Assembly (NCBI GenBank): GCA_002840975.1
Contig: PHDN01000001.1
Span: 124,001 to 188,000 of the forward strand
Length of the DNA stretch: 64,000 nucleotides
Direction: 5' to 3'
DNA from: Bacteroidetes bacterium HGW-Bacteroidetes-16
GTDB taxonomy: Bacteria > Bacteroidota > Bacteroidia > Bacteroidales > F082
Under the pieces are notes generated by a model that was given only the letters and a program-made list of their open reading frames with translations, did no database searches and was not told the DNA's origin. The position numbers were made by a program, and so were the translations under genes. Shown here in pieces: positions 27,300 to 35,789 of the stretch (position 1 is the first letter of the stretch; every line of letters begins with the position of its first letter).

Positions 27300-28445
27300 A
27301 TGAAAAAAATACTCGTAACCATTAGCCTGATAGCCTTGGTCTTTAGTATTGGCATTGGACAAACCAACAAAAGAACCAGTGCGTACATGTACAATAAAAA
27401 CAAACAGTACGACAAAGCCAGGGAAGCTATTGATGAAGCCATTCTTCATCCTAAAACTGAAAATGATGCCAAAACCTGGATGTACAGAGGGATCATTTAT
27501 TATAACATTGCTATGTCGGAAGAAGAACAGGTAAAGGCACTTGCTCCTGATGCTCCGGAAATTTCATACGAATCATTGCTCAAATCCAAAATTCTTGATG
27601 ATAAAAAGCAACTGGAAGTTGAGACTTCTCTTTATCTCATTCAATTAACCAATCTATTTTATCAAAGAGGAGCAGACGGATTTCAAAATTCAGACTACGC
27701 AGCAGCTATTAAAAACTTTACAATTGCGTATAAAATTGCTGAAGCCGATGGACGCTTCGATACAATTGCAGCTTTTAACATTGGGATGAGCGGCGTATAC
27801 TCTGAGGACAAGACTTTAGCCGAATCAACCATGCCTTATCTTAAAAAGTGTATTGACGTAAACTTTATGGATCCCAGGGTATATCTGTTTTATGCCAGAT
27901 CAGAGAAACAAATAGGCGATACTACTGCAGCATTCGCTACTTTGGAAAAAGGTAGGATATTGTTTCCACAGGAATTGAGTCTTCAACTGGAACAATCTCA
28001 ACTTTACCTGGAAACCGGGCAGAACGAAAAACTAATAGGCAGTTTAAAAGAGGCTATTGAAGCCGATCCAACAAATGAAAACCTATATCGTGTGCTGGGT
28101 CAGACATTCGAAAAAGTTGGCGACAAAGAAAACGCGATCGTGTATTATAAGAAAGCCATTGAAATAAACCCTGACTTTGGTGATGCCATTTTCAACCTTG
28201 GTGCCATCTATGTGAATGACGCGGCGGAATTGTACACGGAAGCCAACAATTTACCCTTTGAAGAGCAGAAGAAGTACGATGAATTAAAAAAACAGGCTGA
28301 TGACAACCTGTACAAAGCATTACCTTATCTGGAACGTTCATTGGAATTGAATCCAACTGATCAGGTCGTGATTTCAGCTTTGAAAGAAGCCTATGCCAAC
28401 CTCAAGTTGAATGATAAGCTTAAAGCTTTGATGGAAAAAGAGTAG
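27300..28445 (+). CDS. Exported tetratricopeptide-repeat protein
   Basis: The 381 residues begin with a signal peptide (MKKILVTISLIALVFSIGIGQ). Several TPR units follow: residues ~23-70 (YNKNKQYDKAREAIDEAI), a pair around 125-200, and clear canonical units near 240-310 (NLYRVLGQTFEKVGDKENAI, then AIEINPDFGDAIFNLG). It is a periplasmic scaffold of unknown partner. Such proteins are common near central genes in Bacteroidota. It has its own promoter, and a 17-bp perfect hairpin terminator follows at once, so it is a single transcription unit. No enzymatic motif is present. Confidence 0.85.
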   Translation: MKKILVTISLIALVFSIGIGQTNKRTSAYMYNKNKQYDKAREAIDEAILHPKTENDAKTWMYRGIIYYNIAMSEEEQVKALAPDAPEISYESLLKSKILDDKKQLEVETSLYLIQLTNLFYQRGADGFQNSDYAAAIKNFTIAYKIAEADGRFDTIAAFNIGMSGVYSEDKTLAESTMPYLKKCIDVNFMDPRVYLFYARSEKQIGDTTAAFATLEKGRILFPQELSLQLEQSQLYLETGQNEKLIGSLKEAIEADPTNENLYRVLGQTFEKVGDKENAIVYYKKAIEINPDFGDAIFNLGAIYVNDAAELYTEANNLPFEEQKKYDELKKQADDNLYKALPYLERSLELNPTDQVVISALKEAYANLKLNDKLKALMEKE

Positions 28446-28457
28446 ACTCTTCAATTA

Positions 28458-28499
28458 AAACAAAAAAGGGAGAATCGAGGGGTTCTCCCTTTTTTGTTT
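28458..28499. terminator. Strong intrinsic terminator (bidirectional)
   Basis: A perfect 17-bp stem (left arm 28458-28474, right arm 28483-28499, 8-base loop) has a GGGAGAA/TTCTCCC core flanked by A6 and T6 tracts. It ends the TPR gene transcript. Confidence 0.92.
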
Positions 28500-28750
28500 A
28501 TGTTATAATTAAAGTGGAGGAGATCCGATTAGATTCTCTTTTTTTGTTGTTGATAAGAATTAGTATTTAACATAATATTAATTATAGGACAATATAGGAT
28601 TAACTAAAAATCTGGATATTCATGAATCAAAATTAATTAAATAACTATATCACAGTAATTTAAGCATTGACAAATGAGTTCCCCCCTTCATTCCAAAAAA
28701 TATCTTTCAACAAATAATCCTAACAAAAGTAAAAGTGACTTTATTTAGTT

Positions 28751-28758
28751 TAGATTTG
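28751..28758 (+). promoter_or_regulatory. -7 element for the DEAD-box-like gene
   Basis: TAGATTTG, an exact TAnnTTTG, 28 bases before ATG 28787. The -33 element is not evident. The rest of the 28500-28786 gap is AT-rich with no other clear feature. Confidence 0.5.
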
Positions 28759-28786
28759 TTCCACCAAAATCAATTACAAGAAACCA

Positions 28787-30109
28787 ATGTCTTTAGATCA
28801 TGAAATTCTGAAGCGTGCTTGTGCAGATGAGTTTGAAAGTCTTTATCGTTCGCTCTATCTGGCCTTGTCAGAGCATCAGGATATCCTATTACTTGCCCGT
28901 ACAGGAACAGAAAAAATATTTAGTGCCGTAAAGGCCATTCAGGGACAACCAATGTTTTCGACCCACGAGCCTCGCATCATGTTTCTTCTATGTAATCCTG
29001 GCATGGTTGCTGAACTAATATCTTCAGGAATCATGGAGGTTGAAAAAATGGGAATGGCCAATATTGTACCGGGTAAGCATACAAATAGTTTAATTAAGCA
29101 ACTCATCTCTTTCCCAAATCTTGTTTCCGGAACCCCTGCTAAAATAATTCAATTTATCAAAAAAGGATATATCGACATTCACACGTTTGATGCCGTCATT
29201 ATTGAGGATGTCAGTTATTTTCAGTATTTAGGCTATTTTGATCACCTCCGGTACCTGTTGGATACCCTGGATGAACATACAAAGGTTATTTTTACTTCAA
29301 AGCTTGAAAACCAACTGGATCTACCCATACCATTGCGCAACAGTGTTCATATTGTTAATGAATTACGTCTAAAATTTCCATTTAAATTCCACGCCTTTAC
29401 CATCATAGCCGATGAAGCAGAGAAACCTGAGACTTGTTTTGGTTTGTTATGCGAATTAAATTTGCGTCCGACACTTGTTTTCTGTAGTCACCGTGGTGCT
29501 GTTATCCGTTTGGAAAAATTTCTCCTTAGTAAACAGCTAAAAGCAGGGAGCATTCATGGGGGATTAAGTAATGAAGAATACGAACAATTGATGGCCATGT
29601 TCCGCAATGGAACCATCCATGTTTTGATCACCACGGACCTGGCCACAATGGATACAAAACTACCGGAAATTGAATACATCGTACACTATCATTTGCCATT
29701 GAATTCGAAATCCTATCAACGAAGAAATCAAATCCTGTTGAGCCAACGCTCTTTTGGAACTGCATTTCATCTGATACAAGAGGATGAAGACCAACCTGAT
29801 TTTATTCAAACCCTGCCAGACGTGATTCATCTTAACCTGAATCATCAATTGCCTTTAAACTCATGGTGGTCAACAATAAAGCTGGTTGTGGAAGGAAAGG
29901 GTTCGCTAAGCCAGGAAGATGTCATCAACTTAATGTTAACTCACGGTAAGCTGCACCGGGATGAAATTGGCCTTTTTGAGGTAGGCGAAAAATGTTATTA
30001 TCAGGCAGTTTCATCAAAAAAAGCGGACAAGGCAGCAAAGCGGATTGACGGTGTTCATTTCAATAAAAGTATACTCTATGCAAGTGCTGTCGATATTACC
30101 TATAGTTAA
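28787..30109 (+). CDS. DEAD-box helicase-like protein with degenerate ATPase motifs and DbpA-type RNA-binding domain
   Basis: The 440 residues have the full DEAD-box layout: RecA1 (1-~205), RecA2 (~206-350) and a C-terminal DbpA/CsdA-like RRM fold (~366-436: GKLHRDEIGLFEV, CYYQAVSSKKADKAAKRIDG). The motifs that bind and hydrolyse ATP are broken. Motif I AxTGxGKT reads ARTGTEKI (37-44). Motif II DEAD reads IEDV (139-142). Motif III SAT reads TSK (170-172). Motif VI HRxGRxGR reads YQRRNQILLSQRSFG (310-324). Motif Ib survives as SGTPAKI and IV as TLVFCSHR. It probably binds RNA or ribosomes without helicase activity. It converges with uup, 10 bases apart. Confidence 0.8.
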   Translation: MSLDHEILKRACADEFESLYRSLYLALSEHQDILLLARTGTEKIFSAVKAIQGQPMFSTHEPRIMFLLCNPGMVAELISSGIMEVEKMGMANIVPGKHTNSLIKQLISFPNLVSGTPAKIIQFIKKGYIDIHTFDAVIIEDVSYFQYLGYFDHLRYLLDTLDEHTKVIFTSKLENQLDLPIPLRNSVHIVNELRLKFPFKFHAFTIIADEAEKPETCFGLLCELNLRPTLVFCSHRGAVIRLEKFLLSKQLKAGSIHGGLSNEEYEQLMAMFRNGTIHVLITTDLATMDTKLPEIEYIVHYHLPLNSKSYQRRNQILLSQRSFGTAFHLIQEDEDQPDFIQTLPDVIHLNLNHQLPLNSWWSTIKLVVEGKGSLSQEDVINLMLTHGKLHRDEIGLFEVGEKCYYQAVSSKKADKAAKRIDGVHFNKSILYASAVDITYS

Positions 30110-30119
30110 CACAGGTGAT

Positions 30120-32009
30120 TCAGGCCATTTCTTCCAACTCCAGCCAACGCATCATTTTTTCATCAATCAAATGTATGAGCGCTGAAATTCTTTCTGACGA
30201 TTCGGTCAGTTTTTCGTAATCCCGGGTACCTGAATCCAAAAAGGCAATTAAATCTGATTTTTCTTTTTCGAGCGTTTCTATTTCGATTTCCAGTTTTTCG
30301 TATTCCTTTCTTTCGGCGTAGGTAAGCTTTTTCTTTACTTTTGGCGACTGCGAAACAGAGGCTTCAATTTTCCGTTTTTCTTCTTTGATATCCAATTTCC
30401 GAGAATTCTCACGCTCATCCAATGAAGCACGGTACTGCGAATAGTTTCCCGGGAAATCACGGATAATCCCCTCCCCTTCAAATACGAACATATGATCGAT
30501 GGTGTGATCAAGGAAATACCGATCGTGAGAAACCAGCAGCAGACAACCTTTGTAGTTCACCAGAAACTCTTCCAGTTTATCCAATGTCATCAAATCCAAA
30601 TCGTTGGTAGGCTCATCGAGAATCAGGAAGTTGGGGTTTTTAATTAATACCGTCAATAAATAGAGCCTTTGGCGTTCGCCACCGCTAAGCAGAGCCACCA
30701 CCTGATTTTGCATTTCAGATGTAAACATAAAAAGTTGCAACAGTTGTGAGGCCGTCAGGCTCCCCTCCTTTCCATGAGGTACAATTTCTGCAATTTCTTT
30801 TACTACGTCTATTACACGCTGGTCTTCCTTTATTTGAATACCTTCCTGCGAATAATGCCCGTAAACAATGGTATCGCCTGAAGAAATGGTTCCGCTGTCC
30901 GCCTTAATTTGCTCGGTAATCAGCTTCAGAAAGGTGGATTTACCCACCCCGTTTTTCCCGACAATGCCTATGCGTTCTCCTTTTTTAAACAGGTAGCTAA
31001 AGTCTTTAATCAACAGATTATCGCCATAGCTTTTCGAAACATGCTTCATTTCGAGTATTTTACCTCCAATACGGGTATGATTTACCTGTAATTTAAGTTC
31101 CTTGTCAGTTTTAAGGCTATGGGCTTTTTCTTTGGTTTTTTCAAAGCTATCGATCCGCGATTTCGATTTGTGGGTTCTTGCTTTAGGCATGCGATTGATC
31201 CACTCCTGCTCTTTTTTCATCAACTTACGGGCCTTGTCGATTTCAGTGCGTTCAATCTCTTCTCTCTCCGCTTTTTGATGTAAAAACGAAGTGTAATTCC
31301 CTGTGTATAAATATAATGTGCCATAACTCAGCTCCATAATCTGATTACACACCCTGTCGAGGAAATACCGGTCGTGGGTCACCATAATAAAGGTGATGTG
31401 GCTTTGACTCAGGTATTTTTCGAGCCATTCAATCATTTCAAGATCGAGGTGGTTGGTAGGCTCATCGAGCAAGAGAATATCAGGGTTGTCGAGGAGTGTC
31501 ATGGCCAGTGAGAGCCTTTTTTTTTGTCCCCCTGAAAGTGTTGCCACCTGCTGACTTTGATCGGAAATATTAAACCGCTGTAAAAGTATATCCAACCGGC
31601 GTTCATGGTCCCAGGCCTGATGCATATCCATTTTATTGGAGGCAATGGCCAATGCTTCTTCAGCTTCACGGCCTGGCTTGTGCGACTGAATATCCAGTGC
31701 TTTGGTATATTCGTTGGTAACCTCCAACAATCCGGATTGATGACTTTTTATCAGTTCGGCAACACTTTGATCTTCATAAAAATCCGGATCCTGCGGAAGC
31801 AGCGCCATCCTTAATCCCGAACGATAGGTAACAATCCCACCGTCCGGTTCTTCAATTTTGGCCAACACACGCAACAAAGTGGATTTTCCGGCCCCGTTTT
31901 TCGCCACCAGGGCTATTTTATCACCCTTTTCAATACCAAAGTTTAGTTCACTGAAAAGAGTGAGTTCTGCAATATGTTTATCAAGTTTTTCAACCGAAAG
32001 GAAATTCAT
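30120..32009 (-). CDS. uup: ABC-F family ATPase, Uup type
   Basis: From the chosen start (MNFLSVEKL) this is 629 residues; the open frame runs on to 32093, but that part precedes the promoter at 32033-32040. Two ABC domains are present: Walker A VAKNGAGKST and GIVGKNGVGKST, signature TLSGGQKKRLSL and LLSGGERQRLYL, Walker B ILLLDEPTNHLD and LILDEPTNDLD. Between them is an arm/linker, and the C terminus is a coiled coil (~560-625) typical of Uup. There are no membrane segments. ABC-F proteins act on ribosomes; Uup members also affect transposon excision and ribosome assembly. Confidence 0.9.
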   Translation of the reverse strand: MNFLSVEKLDKHIAELTLFSELNFGIEKGDKIALVAKNGAGKSTLLRVLAKIEEPDGGIVTYRSGLRMALLPQDPDFYEDQSVAELIKSHQSGLLEVTNEYTKALDIQSHKPGREAEEALAIASNKMDMHQAWDHERRLDILLQRFNISDQSQQVATLSGGQKKRLSLAMTLLDNPDILLLDEPTNHLDLEMIEWLEKYLSQSHITFIMVTHDRYFLDRVCNQIMELSYGTLYLYTGNYTSFLHQKAEREEIERTEIDKARKLMKKEQEWINRMPKARTHKSKSRIDSFEKTKEKAHSLKTDKELKLQVNHTRIGGKILEMKHVSKSYGDNLLIKDFSYLFKKGERIGIVGKNGVGKSTFLKLITEQIKADSGTISSGDTIVYGHYSQEGIQIKEDQRVIDVVKEIAEIVPHGKEGSLTASQLLQLFMFTSEMQNQVVALLSGGERQRLYLLTVLIKNPNFLILDEPTNDLDLMTLDKLEEFLVNYKGCLLLVSHDRYFLDHTIDHMFVFEGEGIIRDFPGNYSQYRASLDERENSRKLDIKEEKRKIEASVSQSPKVKKKLTYAERKEYEKLEIEIETLEKEKSDLIAFLDSGTRDYEKLTESSERISALIHLIDEKMMRWLELEEMA

Positions 32010-32032
32010 GCAATTAAGATTAATTTTAATGG

Positions 32033-32040
32033 CAAAAGTA
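32033..32040 (-). promoter_or_regulatory. -7 element for uup
   Basis: The minus strand reads TACTTTTG (exact TAnnTTTG), 23 bases before the uup start at 32009. It shows that uup need not be part of the pyrimidine operon ending at 32124, and it settles the start codon. Confidence 0.5.
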
Positions 32041-32123
32041 AGGCTGTTTTTTGAACTGTACGATATTAAGTTCCGTTGTTCACAAACCTCCAATCTTGGC
32101 TTCGTACTCGTATCAACTCTGTA

Positions 32124-33392
32124 CTAATGATCATTTAGCGGCAAGCCCCTTTTCTGGTATTCCATCCAATTGATATATTCCGGCCCGACGCGTTTTTCAA
32201 GCATCGTAATACACTCATCCACAGGACAAACCAATTTACAAAGGTTGCATCCTACACAGTCTTCTTCTTTTATGGTGTAGGTATTATATGGCTTTCCATA
32301 TTCCAAATTGATGGACTGGTGCGACGTATCTTCGCATGCAATATAACAAAGTCCACAACCGATACATTTCTCCTGGTTAATGTTAGCCACAATATGGTAG
32401 TTCATATCCAGGTTTTCCCATTTGGTAACAAATGGAACCGATTTTCCAATAAAATCATTTGTTGTTTTAAATCCCTTTTCATCCATCCAGTTGTTCAGCC
32501 CTTCAATCATATCTTCCACAATTCTGAATCCGTGTTTCATCGCCGCCGTACACACCTGAATATTGGTTGCCCCGAGCAACATAAACTCTACGGCATCTCG
32601 CCATGTGCCAATACCGCCAATGCCTGAAATGGGTACTTTGTTGGTGTCTTTATTCACACTTAGAGAGGCCAACATTTTCAATGCGATGGGTTTTACTGCC
32701 GGACCGCAATAACCACCATAAGTTGATTTTCCGGCCACATTGGGATTGGGTACAAAAGTATCCAAATCGATACCGGTAATGGACTGGATGGTGTTAATTA
32801 ACGACAGGGCATTGGTGCCGCCTTCCACGCAGGCTGTTGCCGTTGGAACAACCGAATGCACATTGGGGGTCAGCTTAGTTATTACGGGAATCGTGGCTAC
32901 TTCCATCACCCATTCAACAATCATTTTCGCGATATCCGGATTCTGACCTACGGTTGATCCCATGCCACGTTCATTCATGCCATGAGGGCATCCAAAATTT
33001 AATTCAAGTCCATGTGCCCCGGTATCTTCGGTCTGTTTGATCAGTTTGTGCCAGCTTTCTTTGTCATTGTTAGCCATGAGCGAAACCACTACTGCCCTGT
33101 CGGGGAATTCACGTATGACTTCTTTAATTTCGCTAAGATTACTCTCAAGCGGACGATCGCTGATTAGTTCAATATTGTTGAATCCCATCACCCGATGGCC
33201 ATTGAAGTCTAACGACGAATACCTTGATGAGACATTTTTAACCTGTGAGCCCAATGTTTTCCAAACAACGCCGCCCCAGCCTGCCTCAAAGGCACGCATC
33301 ACATTGTATTTTTTATCTGTTGGCGGGCCACTGGCCAGCCAGAAAGGGTTTGGGGATTTTATTCCGAGAAAATTTGAAGATAGATCTGCCAT
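32124..33392 (-). CDS. preA: Dihydropyrimidine dehydrogenase (NAD) catalytic subunit
   Basis: The 422 residues have an FMN-binding dihydroorotate-dehydrogenase-like barrel (about 1-305: NPFWLASGPPTDKKY, LELNFGCPHGMNERG, PISGIGGIGTWRDAVEF). A C-terminal ferredoxin domain carries two 4Fe-4S motifs (CIGCGLCYIAC and CVGCNLCKLVCPVDEC). With PreT it reduces uracil or thymine to the 5,6-dihydro form, the first step of reductive pyrimidine degradation. It is the last gene of the operon, 79 bases after preT. The operon genes for the later steps make this assignment firm; the reverse biosynthetic direction is unlikely. Confidence 0.94.
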   Translation of the reverse strand: MADLSSNFLGIKSPNPFWLASGPPTDKKYNVMRAFEAGWGGVVWKTLGSQVKNVSSRYSSLDFNGHRVMGFNNIELISDRPLESNLSEIKEVIREFPDRAVVVSLMANNDKESWHKLIKQTEDTGAHGLELNFGCPHGMNERGMGSTVGQNPDIAKMIVEWVMEVATIPVITKLTPNVHSVVPTATACVEGGTNALSLINTIQSITGIDLDTFVPNPNVAGKSTYGGYCGPAVKPIALKMLASLSVNKDTNKVPISGIGGIGTWRDAVEFMLLGATNIQVCTAAMKHGFRIVEDMIEGLNNWMDEKGFKTTNDFIGKSVPFVTKWENLDMNYHIVANINQEKCIGCGLCYIACEDTSHQSINLEYGKPYNTYTIKEEDCVGCNLCKLVCPVDECITMLEKRVGPEYINWMEYQKRGLPLNDH

Positions 33393-33471
33393 GGTTTTCT
33401 TTTCTTAAAAGTGATGTATTATTTATTAGGTGTCATTGGCCAATTCCTTTTTTGGAATAAATAATGAATTG

Positions 33472-34818
33472 CTATTCAATAATCCCCAGATATTTTAAAA
33501 TTGATTTGGCCCCTTCCTTACCTGCCTGAACGGCGTCTACCACTTCTTTTCCGCCGTTTACACAATCGCCGCCTGCAAATACAGTCCCCATATTGGAAGT
33601 GTTGTTGGCATCTATTCTGATTTTGCCTTTTGTTAATTCGATTCCGGAGTTTTGTAATAAGTCTGCATAAGGAACTTGTCCTGTTGCTTTAATCACCATA
33701 TCTATCTCAAGGGCAAATGTTTCGCCGGTATCGAATGGAAATCTTCTACCTGATTCGTCAGGTGCTCCCATTTCCATTTTACTGCAAACCAAGCTTTTCA
33801 CTTTTCCGTTTTCACTAATGATTTCTTTTGGTGAAGCCAGCCAGATAATCTGACATCCATCGAGTTTGGCTATTTCCAACTCCACATCGGTACAGGGTTT
33901 TTCGTTTTCGGTACGGCGGTACACCAGAGTGACCTCTTTGGCTCCCAGACGTTTGGCTTGTGTTGCTGCATCTATGGCAGTCATCCCCATTCCGATAACA
34001 GCTACCTGATCGCCCACGGCGGTTTTAGCAAACCCCTCTTCACGTAGCCCGTAAATAAAACGGATGGCATCTACTACGCCTTCCAGATTTTCACCCGGAA
34101 TTTCAAGTTGCCGGGTGAGGCCTACGCCAATACCCAGGAAAACAGCATCATAGTTTTTCTGAAGATCAACAAGCGAAAGGTTTTTTCCCAGTTCCTGGTT
34201 GTACAATATTTCGATTCCACCCAATGAAACAATAAAGTCTGTCTCCTCCTGACAAAATTCAGGTGTAACCTTGTAAGCAGCAATCCCATACGTCATAAGC
34301 CCGCCTGGTCTGCCTTCCTTTTCATAAATAGTAACATCAATGCCTTGGCGGGATAAGCCATGCGCACACGAAAGCCCGGCCGGACCGGCACCCACTACAG
34401 CCACTTTTCTACCTATGGAGGACTTTCGCTCAAATAGATTCCATTTTTTCTCCAACGCCATGTCAGTAGAATAACGTTGAAGCCTGGCGATTTGAATGGG
34501 TTTTTCCAACTCCTTGTTAAGAACGCACGATCCTTCGCAAAGTTTTTCAACGGGGCATACACGGGCACAACCTCCTCCCAAAATATTGGACGACAGGATA
34601 GTAAAGGCTGAACCTTTTATATTTCCAGTGTTAATTTGCTTTATAAATTTTGGTACATCAATGCTGGTTGGACAAACCTTGGTGCAGGGCGCATCATAAC
34701 AAAAAAGACAGCGATTGACTTCTGTTAGCGCGGCATCCCTACTTTCAAAAGGAGGGTGTATATCAGTAAAATTTTCATCGTACTGTTCCTGGGTTAACCT
34801 GTTATTTAAAATAGCCAT
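33472..34818 (-). CDS. preT: Dihydropyrimidine dehydrogenase subunit, NAD(P)H/FAD oxidoreductase
   Basis: The 448 residues have an N-terminal glutamate-synthase-beta-like Fe-S domain with two cysteine clusters (CLFCYDAPCTKVCPTSID and CARVCPVEKLCEGSC). FAD binding follows (VAVVGAGPAGLSCAHGLSRQG, ~residue 138 on), then an NAD(P) Rossmann motif (VAVIGMGMTAIDAATQAKRLG) and a second FAD motif (VFAGGDCVNGGKEVVDAVQ). It passes electrons to PreA. The layout is that of the N-terminal half of mammalian dihydropyrimidine dehydrogenase. The gene follows the beta-ureidopropionase gene by 18 bases. Confidence 0.93.
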   Translation of the reverse strand: MAILNNRLTQEQYDENFTDIHPPFESRDAALTEVNRCLFCYDAPCTKVCPTSIDVPKFIKQINTGNIKGSAFTILSSNILGGGCARVCPVEKLCEGSCVLNKELEKPIQIARLQRYSTDMALEKKWNLFERKSSIGRKVAVVGAGPAGLSCAHGLSRQGIDVTIYEKEGRPGGLMTYGIAAYKVTPEFCQEETDFIVSLGGIEILYNQELGKNLSLVDLQKNYDAVFLGIGVGLTRQLEIPGENLEGVVDAIRFIYGLREEGFAKTAVGDQVAVIGMGMTAIDAATQAKRLGAKEVTLVYRRTENEKPCTDVELEIAKLDGCQIIWLASPKEIISENGKVKSLVCSKMEMGAPDESGRRFPFDTGETFALEIDMVIKATGQVPYADLLQNSGIELTKGKIRIDANNTSNMGTVFAGGDCVNGGKEVVDAVQAGKEGAKSILKYLGIIE

Positions 34819-34836
34819 TTTGGTGATGAATAATGA

Positions 34837-35703
34837 TTAAAGTTTAGTGAGCAGATCGTAGGTTTCAGGACGACGATCACGATAGAATTGCCAGGTGCTT
34901 CTTACCTCATCGATCATATCCAGATCAAAGGCTGAAATAAGTAATTCATCTTTGTCTTCTGAGGCTTGTGCAAAGATTTGACCTCGCGGATCAACAAAAT
35001 AAGAAGATCCGTAAAATTTGCCCAGGTTCCATGGTTTTTCTTCCCCTACCCTATTAATGCAACCCATGAAATAGCCATTTGCAACAGCATGAGCAGGCTG
35101 TTCAAGTTTCCATAAATACTGGCTGAGACCTGCAACCGTGGCAGATGGATTGTATACGATTTCGGCACCATTCAACCCCAGACACCTCGCTCCTTCCGGG
35201 AAATGCCTGTCGTAACAGATATAAACCCCCACTTTGGCATACTTGGTTTGGAAAACAGGATAACCCAGGTTTCCGGGTTTAAAGAAGAATTTTTCCCAGA
35301 AACCGGTGGTGTGGGGAATGTGGTGTTTGCGGTATTTACCCAAATAGGTTCCATCTGCATCAATCACGGCTGCCGTGTTATACAATACACCGGGTTGTTC
35401 TTTTTCATAGACTGGTGCAATAATGACCATGTCAAACTTTTTTGCATATTCTGCCAGACGCTGGGTAGTTGGTCCGGGAACAGGTTCTGCCGACTCGTAC
35501 CACTTGCTGTCCTGTCCCGGACAGAAATAGGGTGTACTAAATATTTCCTGCAGGCATAGGATCTGAACACCTTTTTTGCCCGCATCCTCAATAAAAGGAA
35601 TGTGCTTTTGAAACATGGCTTCCTTGATCTCAGCAATGCTTCCTTCACCTTCGGTGAGGGCCAGACTCATCTGAATTAATCCTGATTTTATCATTCTTGC
35701 CAT
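34837..35703 (-). CDS. Beta-ureidopropionase-type carbon-nitrogen hydrolase
   Basis: This nitrilase-superfamily enzyme of 288 residues has the catalytic triad visible: E53 in CLQEIFS, K126 in KYRKHHIP and C163 in YICYDRHFPE. The close match to N-carbamoyl-beta-alanine amidohydrolases and the position between dihydropyrimidinase and PreT support hydrolysis of N-carbamoyl-beta-alanine (or the 2-methyl analogue) to beta-alanine, CO2 and ammonia. N-carbamoylputrescine amidase is the alternative by sequence alone, but the operon argues against it. Cytoplasmic; no signal peptide. Confidence 0.9.
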   Translation of the reverse strand: MARMIKSGLIQMSLALTEGEGSIAEIKEAMFQKHIPFIEDAGKKGVQILCLQEIFSTPYFCPGQDSKWYESAEPVPGPTTQRLAEYAKKFDMVIIAPVYEKEQPGVLYNTAAVIDADGTYLGKYRKHHIPHTTGFWEKFFFKPGNLGYPVFQTKYAKVGVYICYDRHFPEGARCLGLNGAEIVYNPSATVAGLSQYLWKLEQPAHAVANGYFMGCINRVGEEKPWNLGKFYGSSYFVDPRGQIFAQASEDKDELLISAFDLDMIDEVRSTWQFYRDRRPETYDLLTKL

Positions 35704-35789
35704 AATATTTTGATGTTAAGTGTTAAACAGCGGATTTCTATTTTGATCTTTTTAATATGATTTCATTTGCAAGAGGGACTGAATCTTTC

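Noticed and set aside
32010-32093. Longer N terminus of uup
   Set aside because: It lies upstream of and across the -7 element at 32033-32040, and family members start at the MNFLSVEKL position.
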